DNA of 64,000 nucleotides, from contig JBEBXH010000015.1 in NCBI GenBank assembly GCA_040391785.1, forward strand, positions 19,411 to 83,410, read 5' to 3'. The notes under the pieces were generated by a model, which was not told the origin of the DNA, searched no databases, and saw only the letters and a program-made list of their open reading frames with translations. Shown in pieces: positions 1 through 8,976 of the stretch (position 1 is the first letter of the stretch; the number at the start of each line of letters is the position of its first letter). The DNA is from UBA5239 sp040391785 (lineage in GTDB: Bacteria > Verrucomicrobiota > Lentisphaeria > Victivallales > Victivallaceae). The position numbers and the translations under genes were made by a program.

Positions 1-347
1 GTCACTCCGGTCGCGAGAAAATTATCGGTGAATTTGCGGAATTCGGTATTCTTCAAATCCTCCACCGAGTCCTGAAACCATTCGTACTGCCACTTCTTTT
101 TTCCGGTAAAAATCGTCTTGACATTTTCCCCTTTGCCCTCGCCGGAGCCCTCCAGCTTGATCCGGAGCCCCTGATACGGCGTCACCTCCTCCATCCGCCG
201 GATATTGGCCCGCAAATATTTGGCATTCGGCGTGGCCCAACTGCACTCGATCAATTTCTTGGCCGGGGGTTGATAAAAATCCAACGCCTCCGCGGCAATC
301 AGCCCCATACCCAATAACGCAACGAAACACAATAACAACTTCTTCAT
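1..347 (-). CDS. Secreted protein of unknown function, N-terminal part only
   Basis: The reading frame starts at an ATG at 347 and runs off the window edge, so only about 115 residues are visible. It opens with a signal peptide (MKKLLLCFVALLGMGLIAAE), then continues LDFYQPPAKKLIECSWATP. The mature part is hydrophilic with no motif I can assign. It lies 23 bases downstream of pseudopilin A on the same strand and is probably co-transcribed with it. By analogy with the two other pseudopilin loci in this window, where the partner is a secreted glycan-active protein, it may be an exported carbohydrate-binding or hydrolytic protein. That is inference from context only. Confidence 0.7.
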   Translation of the reverse strand, partial: MKKLLLCFVALLGMGLIAAEALDFYQPPAKKLIECSWATPNAKYLRANIRRMEEVTPYQGLRIKLEGSGEGKGENVKTIFTGKKKWQYEWFQDSVEDLKNTEFRKFTDNFLATGV

Positions 348-370
348 ATTTATTCCTTTCACTGAAGTTT

Positions 371-1096
371 TCAATCGCTGGAGGCCGCCCCCGGGAAGAC
401 CCCGGCGGTATAAAAATTATCCTTGTACAGATTGTTGCCGCGTAACGAGTCCGGGATAATCATGTAACTCACGTGTCCGTCCGCATGCAGGTAATTGGAG
501 CCGCCGCCGTGGCGGTTCAGGCCGATCTTCTTATTTGTGGATTCATTGGCCCAGTTAAAAACCCAGTTGGCGGCACTCACCGGCGTCAGGTTGCGCTCGG
601 CCAGCAATACATACTCGGAAGGCTTTTTCAGCTTGGTGATTTTTTTGGAACGGAACCAGTAGGTTCCCGGATCAGCAATATTGCCGCTTTCCTGATTCGG
701 TTTGTACAGAAATACATTGGCCGCCGACTTGGTCCAATCCGTTTTCGAGTAATAATACATATCCACATTGAGCAGGCTATTTTCCTTCGGACAATAGAAA
801 ACTTTCGGCTGCGGCGACAGGGACTTGACGATAATATACCCGCCGTCGACCAACTGCGTGTAAACCGTTATGTACAAAGTATTGGGGTCGCTCGCCGTCG
901 GCGGTATGACATCATTGTAATCCTGCGTGTACATATGGAAATAAGTGCCCATCTGTTTCAGGTTCGCCGTGCAATTGTTGCTTACTGCTTTTTCGCGGGC
1001 GGAATTCAAAGCCGGCAGCAGCATGGCGGCAAGGATTGCGATGATTGCGATCACAACGAGGAGTTCTATGAGGGTAAAATTTTTTCGTCCAGTCAT
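371..1096 (-). CDS. Prepilin-like protein A (H-X9-DG pseudopilin)
   Basis: 241-residue pseudopilin with a short basic leader (MTGRKN) followed by the type IV pilin/type II secretion N-terminus FTLIELLVVIAIIAILA and the glutamate at +5. The C-terminal part carries H-X9-DG followed by HV, the 'prepilin-type processing-associated' signature common in Lentisphaerota and Planctomycetota. An upstream ATG at 1105 abuts the AAGG ribosome site with no spacing, while the ATG at 1096 lies 9 bases after it, so 1096 is preferred. The residue before the expected cleavage point is Asn rather than the usual Gly. The gene sits between an AraC regulator and a secreted protein, so it is probably an inducible surface or secretion component. 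Its actual role is unknown. Confidence 0.9.
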   Translation of the reverse strand: MTGRKNFTLIELLVVIAIIAILAAMLLPALNSAREKAVSNNCTANLKQMGTYFHMYTQDYNDVIPPTASDPNTLYITVYTQLVDGGYIIVKSLSPQPKVFYCPKENSLLNVDMYYYSKTDWTKSAANVFLYKPNQESGNIADPGTYWFRSKKITKLKKPSEYVLLAERNLTPVSAANWVFNWANESTNKKIGLNRHGGGSNYLHADGHVSYMIIPDSLRGNNLYKDNFYTAGVFPGAASSD

Positions 1097-1132
1097 ATTG
1101 CCCATCCTTCATTTAGAATTTATGCTGATAAC

Positions 1133-1138
1133 ATTATA
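1133..1138 (-). promoter_or_regulatory. -10 element for pseudopilin A, probably activator-dependent
   Basis: A perfect TATAAT reads on the minus strand about 40 bases upstream of the pseudopilin start. No TTGACA-like -35 lies at 16-18 bases. Instead the upstream stretch contains a direct repeat of GGTTTC (GGTTTCAGGTTTC), the kind of half-site an AraC activator could bind. The AraC gene ends about 65 bases further upstream. The activator link is inferred. Confidence 0.45.
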
Positions 1139-1202
1139 CAGCAGAAACCTGAAACCGGGACAGACGATTTACACGATAATTTTGTTAGTTCATGTAATAT
1201 TT

Positions 1203-2012
1203 TTAACGGTAATTGCTTGGAGACACGCCCACATACTTGCGGAACACCTTGGAAAAATAACTGCCGTTGTCATATCCCAGATACAAAGCGAGGTCGTTGA
1301 CGGTCCATGTGCCTTCCAGCAGCAGCTTTTTGGCCTCGCGAATGCGGGCCTGGGTGACATATTCGAAAAATGAAAATTCGCCGTCCTCGCTGAACACCCG
1401 CGAAATATAGGATGCGCTGACATTCAGGTGCTCGGCCAGGTCCTCGAGGCGCAGGGGCTCGCGGTAATGCCCGTCGATGAACCTCTTGGCCTCCTGCAGA
1501 ATCATGCTCCGCCGGTTGCGCAGGTTTGCGGGCTCGGCCGGCGCGGCTTCCGCCGCACAATACGCCAAAGCCAGAATATGCGCCAGACGGATATTGCGCA
1601 GAAGTTTGCCGGCGCCCCCCTGCCCACGGTCGATCAGGATCATATCGAAAATCATCCGCAACTCGGTACGGATTTCACCGGACGCATTTTTCAACACATC
1701 CGGAAAGATCAGCTTGAAAAATTCCTCGCTGCCGGCCCAGGCAAACCGGATATACAGGATATCCACATCGCTGTCTTTGAGAAAAGTATCACGGTGCCGG
1801 ATGCCGCCGGGAATAAACAGCGTATCGCCTTTCTCCCCGCGGTAGTGCCGCCCGTCCTCGAAGTCCAGCGACATCGAACCCGAAATGATGTGCAGGACTT
1901 CGTGAAATGGTTCCCGATGGAATTTTTTGGAATAATTACTGTCGATGAACATCCTTTTGGAGAGGATGATCTCCGGAATACTCATCTGAAACGGCAGTTT
2001 TATTCCATCCAT
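1203..2012 (-). CDS. AraC-family transcriptional regulator
   Basis: 269-residue regulator with an N-terminal cupin-like sensing domain (motif FHEVLHIISGSMSL, then GDTLFIPGGIRH) and a C-terminal double helix-turn-helix of the AraC/XylS type (LEDLAEHLNVSASYISRVF, then VNDLALYLGYDNGSYFSKVF). I chose the ATG at 2012 because AGAGG lies 7 bases upstream; a TTG at 2018 is too close to that site. It starts 13 bases after the NADAR gene and is probably the last gene of the operon running down from 3454. It likely responds to a sugar and controls pseudopilin A and the truncated secreted protein beyond it, but the ligand cannot be read from sequence. Confidence 0.93.
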   Translation of the reverse strand: MDGIKLPFQMSIPEIILSKRMFIDSNYSKKFHREPFHEVLHIISGSMSLDFEDGRHYRGEKGDTLFIPGGIRHRDTFLKDSDVDILYIRFAWAGSEEFFKLIFPDVLKNASGEIRTELRMIFDMILIDRGQGGAGKLLRNIRLAHILALAYCAAEAAPAEPANLRNRRSMILQEAKRFIDGHYREPLRLEDLAEHLNVSASYISRVFSEDGEFSFFEYVTQARIREAKKLLLEGTWTVNDLALYLGYDNGSYFSKVFRKYVGVSPSNYR

Positions 2013-2025
2013 CGGCAAACCTCTG

Positions 2026-2571
2026 TCAGTTGCGGTTCAGCAGGGCGCGGACCTCTATCAGGGCAAAACCGAGCAGATTTTGCCCCCGCCAACGAACAGG
2101 ATCGGAAGCGGCCGGATTGTCTTTACCGAGGCCGATTCCCCAGATGCAGTCGCGCGGACTGGCCTCAACAATGACTTTATCGCCGGTCGCCAGCAGAAAA
2201 TCACGAAATTTCTCATTCTGCATAAATTTATGCAAATTCCCCTTGCAAACAATATCGAACTTGACCCGGTCCCAGGCCGCGGCGTCAAAATCACGCACTT
2301 TCCGCCCGAGCGCTTTCATATCCCGGGGCGAGTCCGAGGCGAGAATCTCGGCCCGGACTTCGGAGTCCTGGAAATAACGCGCTTTTTCCGCCATCATATA
2401 CTGCTCGGTACAATTATACGAAACCTCATCAACGACGAACCGGACCGGGTACCACTGGCTGAAACAACTCGGCCCGACCGAACCGTCCTCCGGAATCTGA
2501 TGCCCCCAGAAGAAGAAAAATTCAGGTTTATACCCGCTTTTTACAAGCTCGATCAGCTCGGCCCGGTTCAT
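2026..2571 (-). CDS. NADAR-domain (YbiA/DUF1768) N-glycosidase
   Basis: 181-residue NADAR protein. Characteristic segments are FFFWGHQ near the N-terminus, FSQWYPVRF, the CTEQYMMAEKARYF helix, and the C-terminal WGIGLGKDNPAA plus GQNLLGFALIEVR. YbiA-type members hydrolyse the N-glycosidic bond of early riboflavin intermediates; other NADAR proteins remove ADP-ribose from guanine bases. No DarT-like toxin or riboflavin gene is adjacent. It lies between a sugar isomerase-like gene (20-base gap) and the AraC regulator (13-base gap), so a role on a glycosylated or ADP-ribosylated metabolite is possible. The last codons closely resemble those of the upstream isomerase gene. Confidence 0.9.
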   Translation of the reverse strand: MNRAELIELVKSGYKPEFFFFWGHQIPEDGSVGPSCFSQWYPVRFVVDEVSYNCTEQYMMAEKARYFQDSEVRAEILASDSPRDMKALGRKVRDFDAAAWDRVKFDIVCKGNLHKFMQNEKFRDFLLATGDKVIVEASPRDCIWGIGLGKDNPAASDPVRWRGQNLLGFALIEVRALLNRN

Positions 2572-2590
2572 ATCATTATTTCCGTTTTGT

Positions 2591-3454
2591 TCAGTTGCGG
2601 TCCAGCAGTGCGCGAACGTTTTTCAGTGCGCGGATGCAGGAGCTGCGGCATTCGTCCCAGCCTTCGTATTCGATCGAGAGGAAGCCCTCGTAACCGGCGG
2701 CTTTGATGATCTTCACGATCGCATCCAACTTCACATCGCCGTCGCCGGTGATGGCTCCGCGGATGAAGCGGCCGTGAGCCGTCTTGATATACCCTTCCTG
2801 CAGCGGCGGATTGTTGCGGATATGGAAATCCTTGAAATGAATATGCGAGGCATATTTAATATTGTTCGCCGTGGCGGCTTCAGGGTCTTCGTCGACGCAC
2901 AGGAAGTTGCCCACGTCCAGCGTGGTGCGGAAATTATCGCGCCCCACCGCCAGGATCAGCTGCTGAATCCGCTCGCTGGCCTGAAAATGGAACCCGTGGT
3001 TTTCGATGCTGGTGGTGATGCCGTATTTGGCGGCCACGTCGGCGATTTCGCCACAGGCGTCGGCCACGCCGGGGAGGTCTTTCTGAAACTGCTCGTAGGA
3101 GGTTTCCGGAATCGGCCGCCAGCCGGCGTCGTGCCGCATCCGCTTCACGCCCAGTTTCGCCCCGGTTTCCACTTCGATTTTGATCCGCTCCACTTCGGCG
3201 CGGTACTCTTCCTGAGTTGGTTTGAGGAAATTCGCGCCGATGGTATAGCTGGAGATTTCGATCTCGTTTTCCTTGGCGGTATCCACGATCTTTTTGATCA
3301 ACTCGTCGTCGCCGGTCAACTTCAAGGCGCCGGGCGAAATTTCGAGATGGCTGCCACCGTGTTCCGCCACAAATTTAATCGCTCCGAGAATGTCCATTTC
3401 ACCTTTGGCCATCGCCTGCGACAAGCTATATGAGCTCAACCCTAATTTTATCAT
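2591..3454 (-). CDS. Sugar phosphate isomerase/epimerase (xylose isomerase-like TIM barrel)
   Basis: 287-residue single-domain TIM barrel of the AP-endonuclease-2/xylose-isomerase-like family (IolE, IolI, hydroxypyruvate isomerase relatives). Visible metal-site segments are SIENHGFHF (Glu and His), FRTTLDVGNFL (Asp), ASHIHFKDFH (the HxKD strand) and the final FLSIEYEGWDE glutamate. No signal peptide, so it is cytoplasmic. AGGAG lies 9 bases before the ATG. It heads the minus-strand operon with the NADAR and AraC genes and diverges from the fucosidase gene. The substrate is probably a sugar, sugar acid or inositol derivative, but it cannot be fixed from sequence. Confidence 0.9.
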   Translation of the reverse strand: MIKLGLSSYSLSQAMAKGEMDILGAIKFVAEHGGSHLEISPGALKLTGDDELIKKIVDTAKENEIEISSYTIGANFLKPTQEEYRAEVERIKIEVETGAKLGVKRMRHDAGWRPIPETSYEQFQKDLPGVADACGEIADVAAKYGITTSIENHGFHFQASERIQQLILAVGRDNFRTTLDVGNFLCVDEDPEAATANNIKYASHIHFKDFHIRNNPPLQEGYIKTAHGRFIRGAITGDGDVKLDAIVKIIKAAGYEGFLSIEYEGWDECRSSCIRALKNVRALLDRN

Positions 3455-3503
3455 ACTGCCGGACTCCTGAGTTATTTGGTTGATGATAAAGTAATCCCGT
3501 TAC

Positions 3504-3514
3504 GGCAAATTGCC
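3504..3514. promoter_or_regulatory. Candidate operator palindrome in divergent promoter region
   Basis: GGCAAATTGCC is a perfect 11-base palindrome midway between the divergent isomerase and fucosidase genes (intergenic 3455-3604). The remaining bases are AT-rich, with a possible plus-strand -10 (TTATAC, about 3574). An operator serving both genes is plausible but unproven. Confidence 0.35.
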
Positions 3515-3604
3515 ATTCCGATCCGCATTTCTTTCCTTTTTTTTATTTGCATTGTCTCTGTAAAAATGCTTTATTATACGGTAAACAATCAGGAGGCTAT
3601 TGCG

Positions 3605-4858
3605 ATGAACTTTACGGAATTACGGTACGGGATGTTCGTCCATTTCGGGCTTTACAGCCTGATGGCGCGCGGCGAGTGGGTCATGAACCGCGAGCAGATT
3701 CCGCCCGCCGAAATGGACCAGATCGCGCAGCAGTTCAACCCGGAGCGTTTCGACGCCGAGGCAATTTGCGACCTCGCCGTGGCCGGCGGCATGAAGTATC
3801 TGGTTTTCACCACCATGCATCATGACGGTTTCCGGCTCTACGATACCCGGCTCAGCGATCATAGTGCCATGAACATTTGCGGACGCGACCTCGTCGGGGA
3901 AACCGTCTCGGCGGCACGGAAGCGCGGCCTGAAAATCGGGCTGTATCACAGCCTCAACAACTGGTACGATCAGCCGGACGCCGTGGCCGCGCTGGAAAAT
4001 CCCGACGCCTACGAAATTTTTATCCAGAACACCTTTGCCCGCCTGGAAGAACTGGTGGCCAGATACCGTCCGTTCGATATCCTCTGGTACGATGGCTGGT
4101 GGCCCTTCAACGCCGACGGCTGGCAAGGGGAACGCATGAACGACGCCATGCGCAAGATCCAGCCGCACCTGATTTTCAACGGCCGCAACGGGCTGCCCGG
4201 CGACTTCGGCACCCCGGAGGGACACATCAGCGCGCCGAAACCGTGGCGTCCGTGGGAAGCCTGCATGACCCTGAACGACCACTGGGGATTCCACCGCCAT
4301 GACCACAACTGGAAATCGCCGATTGAAGTGGTCAAAATGCTGCTCAGCTGCGCCAACGGCAACGGCAATCTGCTGCTGAATATCGGCCCCCGCGGCGACG
4401 GCTCCATCCCCGAGCCCAGCGTGGAGATCATCCGCCAGGTCGGCCAGTGGCTCCGCGACGGCGGCGAAGAAGCCATTACCGGCAACGACCTGATGACCCT
4501 CAGCCCCATGCTCCGCCAGGAGGGTGACAACACCGACTGGGATGGCGCCGGCACATTCACCGCCTCCGGCAATAATCTCTTTTTCACCATGCTGTATCAA
4601 CCGGGCTCCAGATGGGTTTTCACCGGCCTCGAAACCCGGGTAAAATCGGTCAGCTGCCGTCCGTACGGCGAACTGAATTTCCATCAATACGAGGACCGGG
4701 TCGAAATCGAACTGCCGCCGGAGCTCGACGCCATGTTCGCCCCGGTTTTGAAACTCGAATGCGGGGACACGCCATCCATTTACCGAACCGGGGGCATGAG
4801 ATTACCGCAGGTCAAACACCCGCGCTACGACCCCTGCCCGCCCGACATCCAGTACTAA
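3605..4858 (+). CDS. GH29 alpha-L-fucosidase-like glycoside hydrolase
   Basis: 417-residue enzyme of glycoside hydrolase family 29. It shows the N-terminal FGLYSLMARGEWV strand, KYLVFTTMHHDGF, KIGLYHSLNNWYD, and ILWYDGWW, where Asp163 is in the position of the catalytic nucleophile, then NGNLLLNIGPRGDG near residue 260. An additional in-frame stretch exists upstream, but AGGAGG at 3591-3596 sits exactly 8 bases before the ATG at 3605, which fixes the start. From that start there is no signal peptide, so it acts on imported oligosaccharides. GH29 enzymes release alpha-L-fucose, and some subfamilies act on other sugars. It faces an isomerase gene that could process the released sugar. Confidence 0.92.
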   Translation: MNFTELRYGMFVHFGLYSLMARGEWVMNREQIPPAEMDQIAQQFNPERFDAEAICDLAVAGGMKYLVFTTMHHDGFRLYDTRLSDHSAMNICGRDLVGETVSAARKRGLKIGLYHSLNNWYDQPDAVAALENPDAYEIFIQNTFARLEELVARYRPFDILWYDGWWPFNADGWQGERMNDAMRKIQPHLIFNGRNGLPGDFGTPEGHISAPKPWRPWEACMTLNDHWGFHRHDHNWKSPIEVVKMLLSCANGNGNLLLNIGPRGDGSIPEPSVEIIRQVGQWLRDGGEEAITGNDLMTLSPMLRQEGDNTDWDGAGTFTASGNNLFFTMLYQPGSRWVFTGLETRVKSVSCRPYGELNFHQYEDRVEIELPPELDAMFAPVLKLECGDTPSIYRTGGMRLPQVKHPRYDPCPPDIQY

Positions 4859-4882
4859 TCGTTCACTGCAAGAGGCGCAACC

Positions 4883-7807
4883 ATGAGAATTCTACTGACC
4901 GCTCTTTTGTTGGCCGCTTTATGCATTCAGGCTGCCGGTTCGGTTATTCCACCGGAGCGCGGCGAAACGCCTTTGATGAAGTTGTGCCGGAGCGGTTCGG
5001 CCGCGGAGGTCAAGGCGCTGCTCGACGCCGGGGCCGACGTCAACGCCCGCAGCGAATACTACCGCCGTACCGCCCTGTACTACGCGCTCGACAACCCCGC
5101 CCCGGCCGCGATCGTGGAAGTATTACTGACCCACGGCGCCGATCCCGCCCAGACCCCCGAGCTGCTGAATACCGCCGGCTCCAAACTCAACGATCGTGGC
5201 AAACAGGAACAGTACGAAACTATTGTTTTCCGGCTGCTGGATTATAAAGCCGCATGGGATTTCGATTCCGCCTGGCAGTGGCTTCTTTCGTCCCGGAATC
5301 CGGCTCTGTTCAATAAATTCATCAAATGTGGAGCCGACATCAACAGCCGCCTCGGCTACTCGCCCCCGTTGATTCAAGCAGTATCCTGGAGAAATCCCGT
5401 CGCAGTCAAATGCCTCCTGGACAATGGTGCCGATCCCAATATTTACGACTACGGAAATATTCCGGCAATCTGTTATGCCACCAGCGACGAAATATTCGAA
5501 CTGCTGGTCAAAGCAGGCGCTTCGGCAGATGATTTCCTGAAATTCAAACTGGTACTTTCGGCCCATTCATGGCCGGGCTGGATCAATTTATCTCTTTTGA
5601 ACCGGATAGCCGGACCCGATGCCATTGTAACCGAAAGAGACCTTCTCATTGCCGCCTCCAACCCCAATCTGCCGGAAATTTATGAAATCCTGATCAAGAT
5701 GTATCCGGGAAAAGTACCGCTCGACGCCATGGCCGCCAGGGCCGCGGGTTATGCCTGTATCGATAACTTTGAGTTCCTGAAAAAACAAGGTGCCGATACC
5801 TCATCCGTGCCCGGCACTCTTTATCTTCAAAACGACAGAAACGCACATTTCGGCGATAATCCCGACAAACTCAAGATGCTGAAGTATCTGGCCGAAAATA
5901 AATACGATTTGAACACAGCCGATCCCAAATCCGGGCGAACGGCCCTGATGCAGGCGCTTCACAGCCTGCCGCAATATTCCGCCGCCGAATTCCTGCTGCA
6001 AAACGGAGCCGACCCGAAACTTCGCAGCAAAAGCGGCGGCACCGCCCTCATGCACTTATGTGCATCCTCTTCATTTTTTCAGGAAAAATCTGCCATCCGG
6101 AAACTTGAGCTGCTCAAATCATTGCTCCGGGGCGGAGCCGATGTCAACGCCGCCGATAACGCCGGCTACACTCCGCTGTTCATCGCCCTGCGGCAGCAGA
6201 AATCGCCGGAGTTCATCAAAGCCCTGATCTGGGCCGGAGCCGACGTCAACCGGACAGTCAACGACGTATCCCCTCTGATGCTGGCCGCCGCACTGTATCC
6301 CTGCGATATCGCCGAAATCCTGATCTCACGCGGAGCCAAAGTCGACGTCCGTGACAATTTCAACTGGACGCCCCTCTTTTACGCCGCGCTCCACTTCCCG
6401 GATTCGGAGTCGCCATGCGTCGGGGCCTTCAAGCCGCGCCACCGCAAACAGGATGATGCCCGCAAAACCATCGCGTTGCTGCTGAAACACGGCGCCGATA
6501 TCGGGCTGCGCGATAAAAACGACGCATCCCCCTTCGTTTACGCCGCCGCCTGGGCCGATTCGGCCACCCTCAAGACACTGCATGGCAAGCCGGACCGGAA
6601 ATCGCTGGATACCGCCCTCGCCTATGCCGCCAAATACAATAAGCATTTAGACGCCGCCGAATTCCTGCTGGACCAAGGCGCCGAACCGAACGTCGCGTTG
6701 AAAAATGAAAGCGCCGACCGCTCCCGCCGCCCCGACCCGTCGGAAGATAAGAGCAACAGTGAGTTCAAACCCTATTTCAGAATCTTCGCCTCCCGTCCCG
6801 ATTATTTCCGTGAACTGCCCGCGCCGCCGCTCTTCAGCGCGGTTTACCACCGGAACATTCCACTGATAAAACTGCTCCTGAGCAAGGGTGCCGACCCCAA
6901 TTTCTACTACCGGGATCCTTCCGGAGGCACCAAGCCGAATACGATTCTGGACTCTTACAGCCTCTGCCCGGAAGTCGAAGACTTCCTTTTCGAAGCCGGC
7001 CTGAATTGCGCCGACAAATACCGCCGTTCCGTTGAAATATTCGCCTATCTCTGCGGCGAATTTGAGCTGCCGGAAATCAAAGGAAAATACCGGGAACTTG
7101 CCGAAGTTCCTCTCGAAAACTTCCCGGAAGAATTGCAAAGTGCCCTCCACAATGCAGCCGCCAGGAATACCTTTGAGGTTTTTGAATTCGTCCGTTCGCT
7201 CCCCGGGGTCAAAATCACGATCAGAACACTCATTTCGGCGGTATCGAACGAAGGCAGTTCACACGCCGCATTCGCCATTATGAAATTGAATCCGAAAGTG
7301 ATCCACTACGTGAACAGCAGCGGCAACAATCTCCTATGCTACGCCTCCACCCCGGAACTGGTCAGGTATCTGGTCAAAAACGGCGTCGAGGTAAACCGCA
7401 AAAACCGGAAAGGCAAAACACCGCTGCAGGTCCGGATGGAACGCAGAAACCATGGCTGGCACGATCCTGCAGGCGAACTGATCAAGGCTTTTGCCGATTG
7501 CGGCGCCGACCTGAATGTCAGCGCCATGAATGGCGATCCCCTGATCTTCAAGGCCGTGAACCATTATTCCGTGAATTCCCTTCGCTGCCTGCTTGCCAAC
7601 GGCGTAAATGTCAATGTGCAGAATGAAAACGGCAAAACGCCGCTGGAAGTAGCGGTGGCGGAGAATAAAATGCAGGCATTTGAAGTATTGCTCGCCTACG
7701 GAGCGGATTTCAGTAAGATCAAATCGGACAATCCGTACGTAACACGCCGCCTCGCCGAATTGGCTCAAAAAAAATCTGCCGGAAAACACGTTCCCGGCAG
7801 ACCTTGA
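4883..7807 (+). CDS. Large secreted ankyrin-repeat protein
   Basis: 974-residue protein with a signal peptide (MRILLTALLLAALCIQAAGS) followed almost entirely by ankyrin repeats. The pattern 'LL..GADVN' recurs throughout (for example LLDAGADVNARS, LLRGGADVNAADNAGYTPL, LLKHGADIGLRD, CLLANGVNVNVQNENGKTPL), with degenerate repeats between 150-330 and 680-800. Ankyrin arrays are protein-binding scaffolds. With a signal peptide this one should work in the periplasm or outside the cell. It starts 24 bases after the fucosidase stop with AGAGG 7 bases before the ATG, so the two may form an operon. No catalytic domain is visible and the partner is unknown. Confidence 0.9.
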   Translation: MRILLTALLLAALCIQAAGSVIPPERGETPLMKLCRSGSAAEVKALLDAGADVNARSEYYRRTALYYALDNPAPAAIVEVLLTHGADPAQTPELLNTAGSKLNDRGKQEQYETIVFRLLDYKAAWDFDSAWQWLLSSRNPALFNKFIKCGADINSRLGYSPPLIQAVSWRNPVAVKCLLDNGADPNIYDYGNIPAICYATSDEIFELLVKAGASADDFLKFKLVLSAHSWPGWINLSLLNRIAGPDAIVTERDLLIAASNPNLPEIYEILIKMYPGKVPLDAMAARAAGYACIDNFEFLKKQGADTSSVPGTLYLQNDRNAHFGDNPDKLKMLKYLAENKYDLNTADPKSGRTALMQALHSLPQYSAAEFLLQNGADPKLRSKSGGTALMHLCASSSFFQEKSAIRKLELLKSLLRGGADVNAADNAGYTPLFIALRQQKSPEFIKALIWAGADVNRTVNDVSPLMLAAALYPCDIAEILISRGAKVDVRDNFNWTPLFYAALHFPDSESPCVGAFKPRHRKQDDARKTIALLLKHGADIGLRDKNDASPFVYAAAWADSATLKTLHGKPDRKSLDTALAYAAKYNKHLDAAEFLLDQGAEPNVALKNESADRSRRPDPSEDKSNSEFKPYFRIFASRPDYFRELPAPPLFSAVYHRNIPLIKLLLSKGADPNFYYRDPSGGTKPNTILDSYSLCPEVEDFLFEAGLNCADKYRRSVEIFAYLCGEFELPEIKGKYRELAEVPLENFPEELQSALHNAAARNTFEVFEFVRSLPGVKITIRTLISAVSNEGSSHAAFAIMKLNPKVIHYVNSSGNNLLCYASTPELVRYLVKNGVEVNRKNRKGKTPLQVRMERRNHGWHDPAGELIKAFADCGADLNVSAMNGDPLIFKAVNHYSVNSLRCLLANGVNVNVQNENGKTPLEVAVAENKMQAFEVLLAYGADFSKIKSDNPYVTRRLAELAQKKSAGKHVPGRP

Positions 7808-7825
7808 AATCAGTAATCTGATCGA

Positions 7826-8725
7826 TTAATCGGCTTTCAGCACAACCGCGTTGGGGATGCCAAAAGAGCTGCCCTGTTTGCCGTCGTGTCCGGGCACTTC
7901 GATTTCGCCCGCTTCGAATTTCTTCTCATAAATGGAGTCGCTGAAGTTACTCTTGACCGCCGTCCATTTGACCTTGCCGTCGACCTTGGTCCAGCCTTCC
8001 GGCAGAGTCGCTTTGCCGCGATCCTGTACCAGCAGGTAAGCCGTTACGGGCTTGGAGACGCTGAACTTGTATGCCGCGCCCTGTTCATTGGCTTTGCCGC
8101 GATTTATGATCACCATCGGCAGATCCTTCAGGAAATCCGGCGCTTCCGCGATCGCGAAATCACCGCCGAGCGCACGGCTGTTTCCTGAAGCCATCTTGAC
8201 GATCTTCGCCTTGCCGGGCGTGATGAACGCCGCCGATTCGTCAAGCGCCGTGATCACCACGGCATTCGGCACTCCAAAAGAGGCTCCATCCTTGCCGTCA
8301 TGCGCGGGAATCTCCACCTGTCCGGCGGCAAAATTTTTCTGGTAAACGGAATCGGACAGGTTCATATTTCCGAGCTTCCAGCGGACTTTGTCCTCGCTCT
8401 TGGTCCAGCCTTCCGGGATGGTCACTTTGCCGCGGTCCTGCACCAACAGATAAACCGTGGCCGGCTTGTCGATGGTAACGGTATAAGCGATGCCGGCCAC
8501 AGCCGCGTTGCCGCGCGGCACGGACACCATCTGCTGATCCTTCAAATAACCCGGCACCGCGCTGATGACGAAAGTACCGCCCGCGGTACGATCTTTGTTG
8601 CCGACTTCCAACTTGCTGATCTTACCCTTTTCCGGCAGGTTGCTGATGCCGATTTCCTGCGCCGAAACAGCCAGCGCCATTCCGCATACCATGACCGCTG
8701 CAGCCAATAATTGTCTCAGTTTCAT
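7826..8725 (-). CDS. Secreted protein of two tandem duplicated domains, function unknown
   Basis: 299 residues with a signal peptide (about 1-22, ending VSAQE). The mature protein is two copies of one domain, roughly residues 35-160 and 173-297. Both copies share GGxFxI near the start, LKD..MV, TAYLLVQDRGK or VYLLVQDRGK, PEGWTK, SDSxYxKxF, and the end HDGKxGxSFGxPNAVV. I do not recognise the family. The rigid shared core and secretion suggest a beta-rich binding domain. AGGAGG lies 7 bases before the ATG. Its stop is 18 bases from the convergent ankyrin gene stop. Confidence 0.85.
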   Translation of the reverse strand: MKLRQLLAAAVMVCGMALAVSAQEIGISNLPEKGKISKLEVGNKDRTAGGTFVISAVPGYLKDQQMVSVPRGNAAVAGIAYTVTIDKPATVYLLVQDRGKVTIPEGWTKSEDKVRWKLGNMNLSDSVYQKNFAAGQVEIPAHDGKDGASFGVPNAVVITALDESAAFITPGKAKIVKMASGNSRALGGDFAIAEAPDFLKDLPMVIINRGKANEQGAAYKFSVSKPVTAYLLVQDRGKATLPEGWTKVDGKVKWTAVKSNFSDSIYEKKFEAGEIEVPGHDGKQGSSFGIPNAVVLKAD

Positions 8726-8743
8726 TCTTCTACCTCCTGTAAT

Positions 8744-8920
8744 TTACTTTTTGACGGTATGACCATCCACATTGCGGGGCTGCTCCTCGACCATTTCCTG
8801 ATGAGGGGTCCCGATATGCTCGTAATTCGGAATCGGCTTGCCGTTTTCCATTACGCCCGGAGCTTCCATGTCTTTGCTCTCCGGAATGGGCTTTTCGTCG
8901 TTTTGTTTTTTGTCATTCAT
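8744..8920 (-). CDS. Small hydrophilic protein, 58 residues
   Basis: A 58-residue, strongly hydrophilic frame beginning MNDKKQNDEKPIPESK, with repeated Pro-Ile-Pro and Glu/Lys/Asn-rich segments and no cysteine or hydrophobic stretch. GGGAGA precedes the ATG by 5 bases, which supports translation. It lies just upstream of the duplicated-domain secreted protein on the same strand and may be co-transcribed. Likely disordered; no function can be assigned. Confidence 0.6.
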   Translation of the reverse strand: MNDKKQNDEKPIPESKDMEAPGVMENGKPIPNYEHIGTPHQEMVEEQPRNVDGHTVKK

Positions 8921-8976
8921 AATTATCTCCCTTGGTTGACTGCAACCAATATACATGTACTCCGCACGATTTGCAA

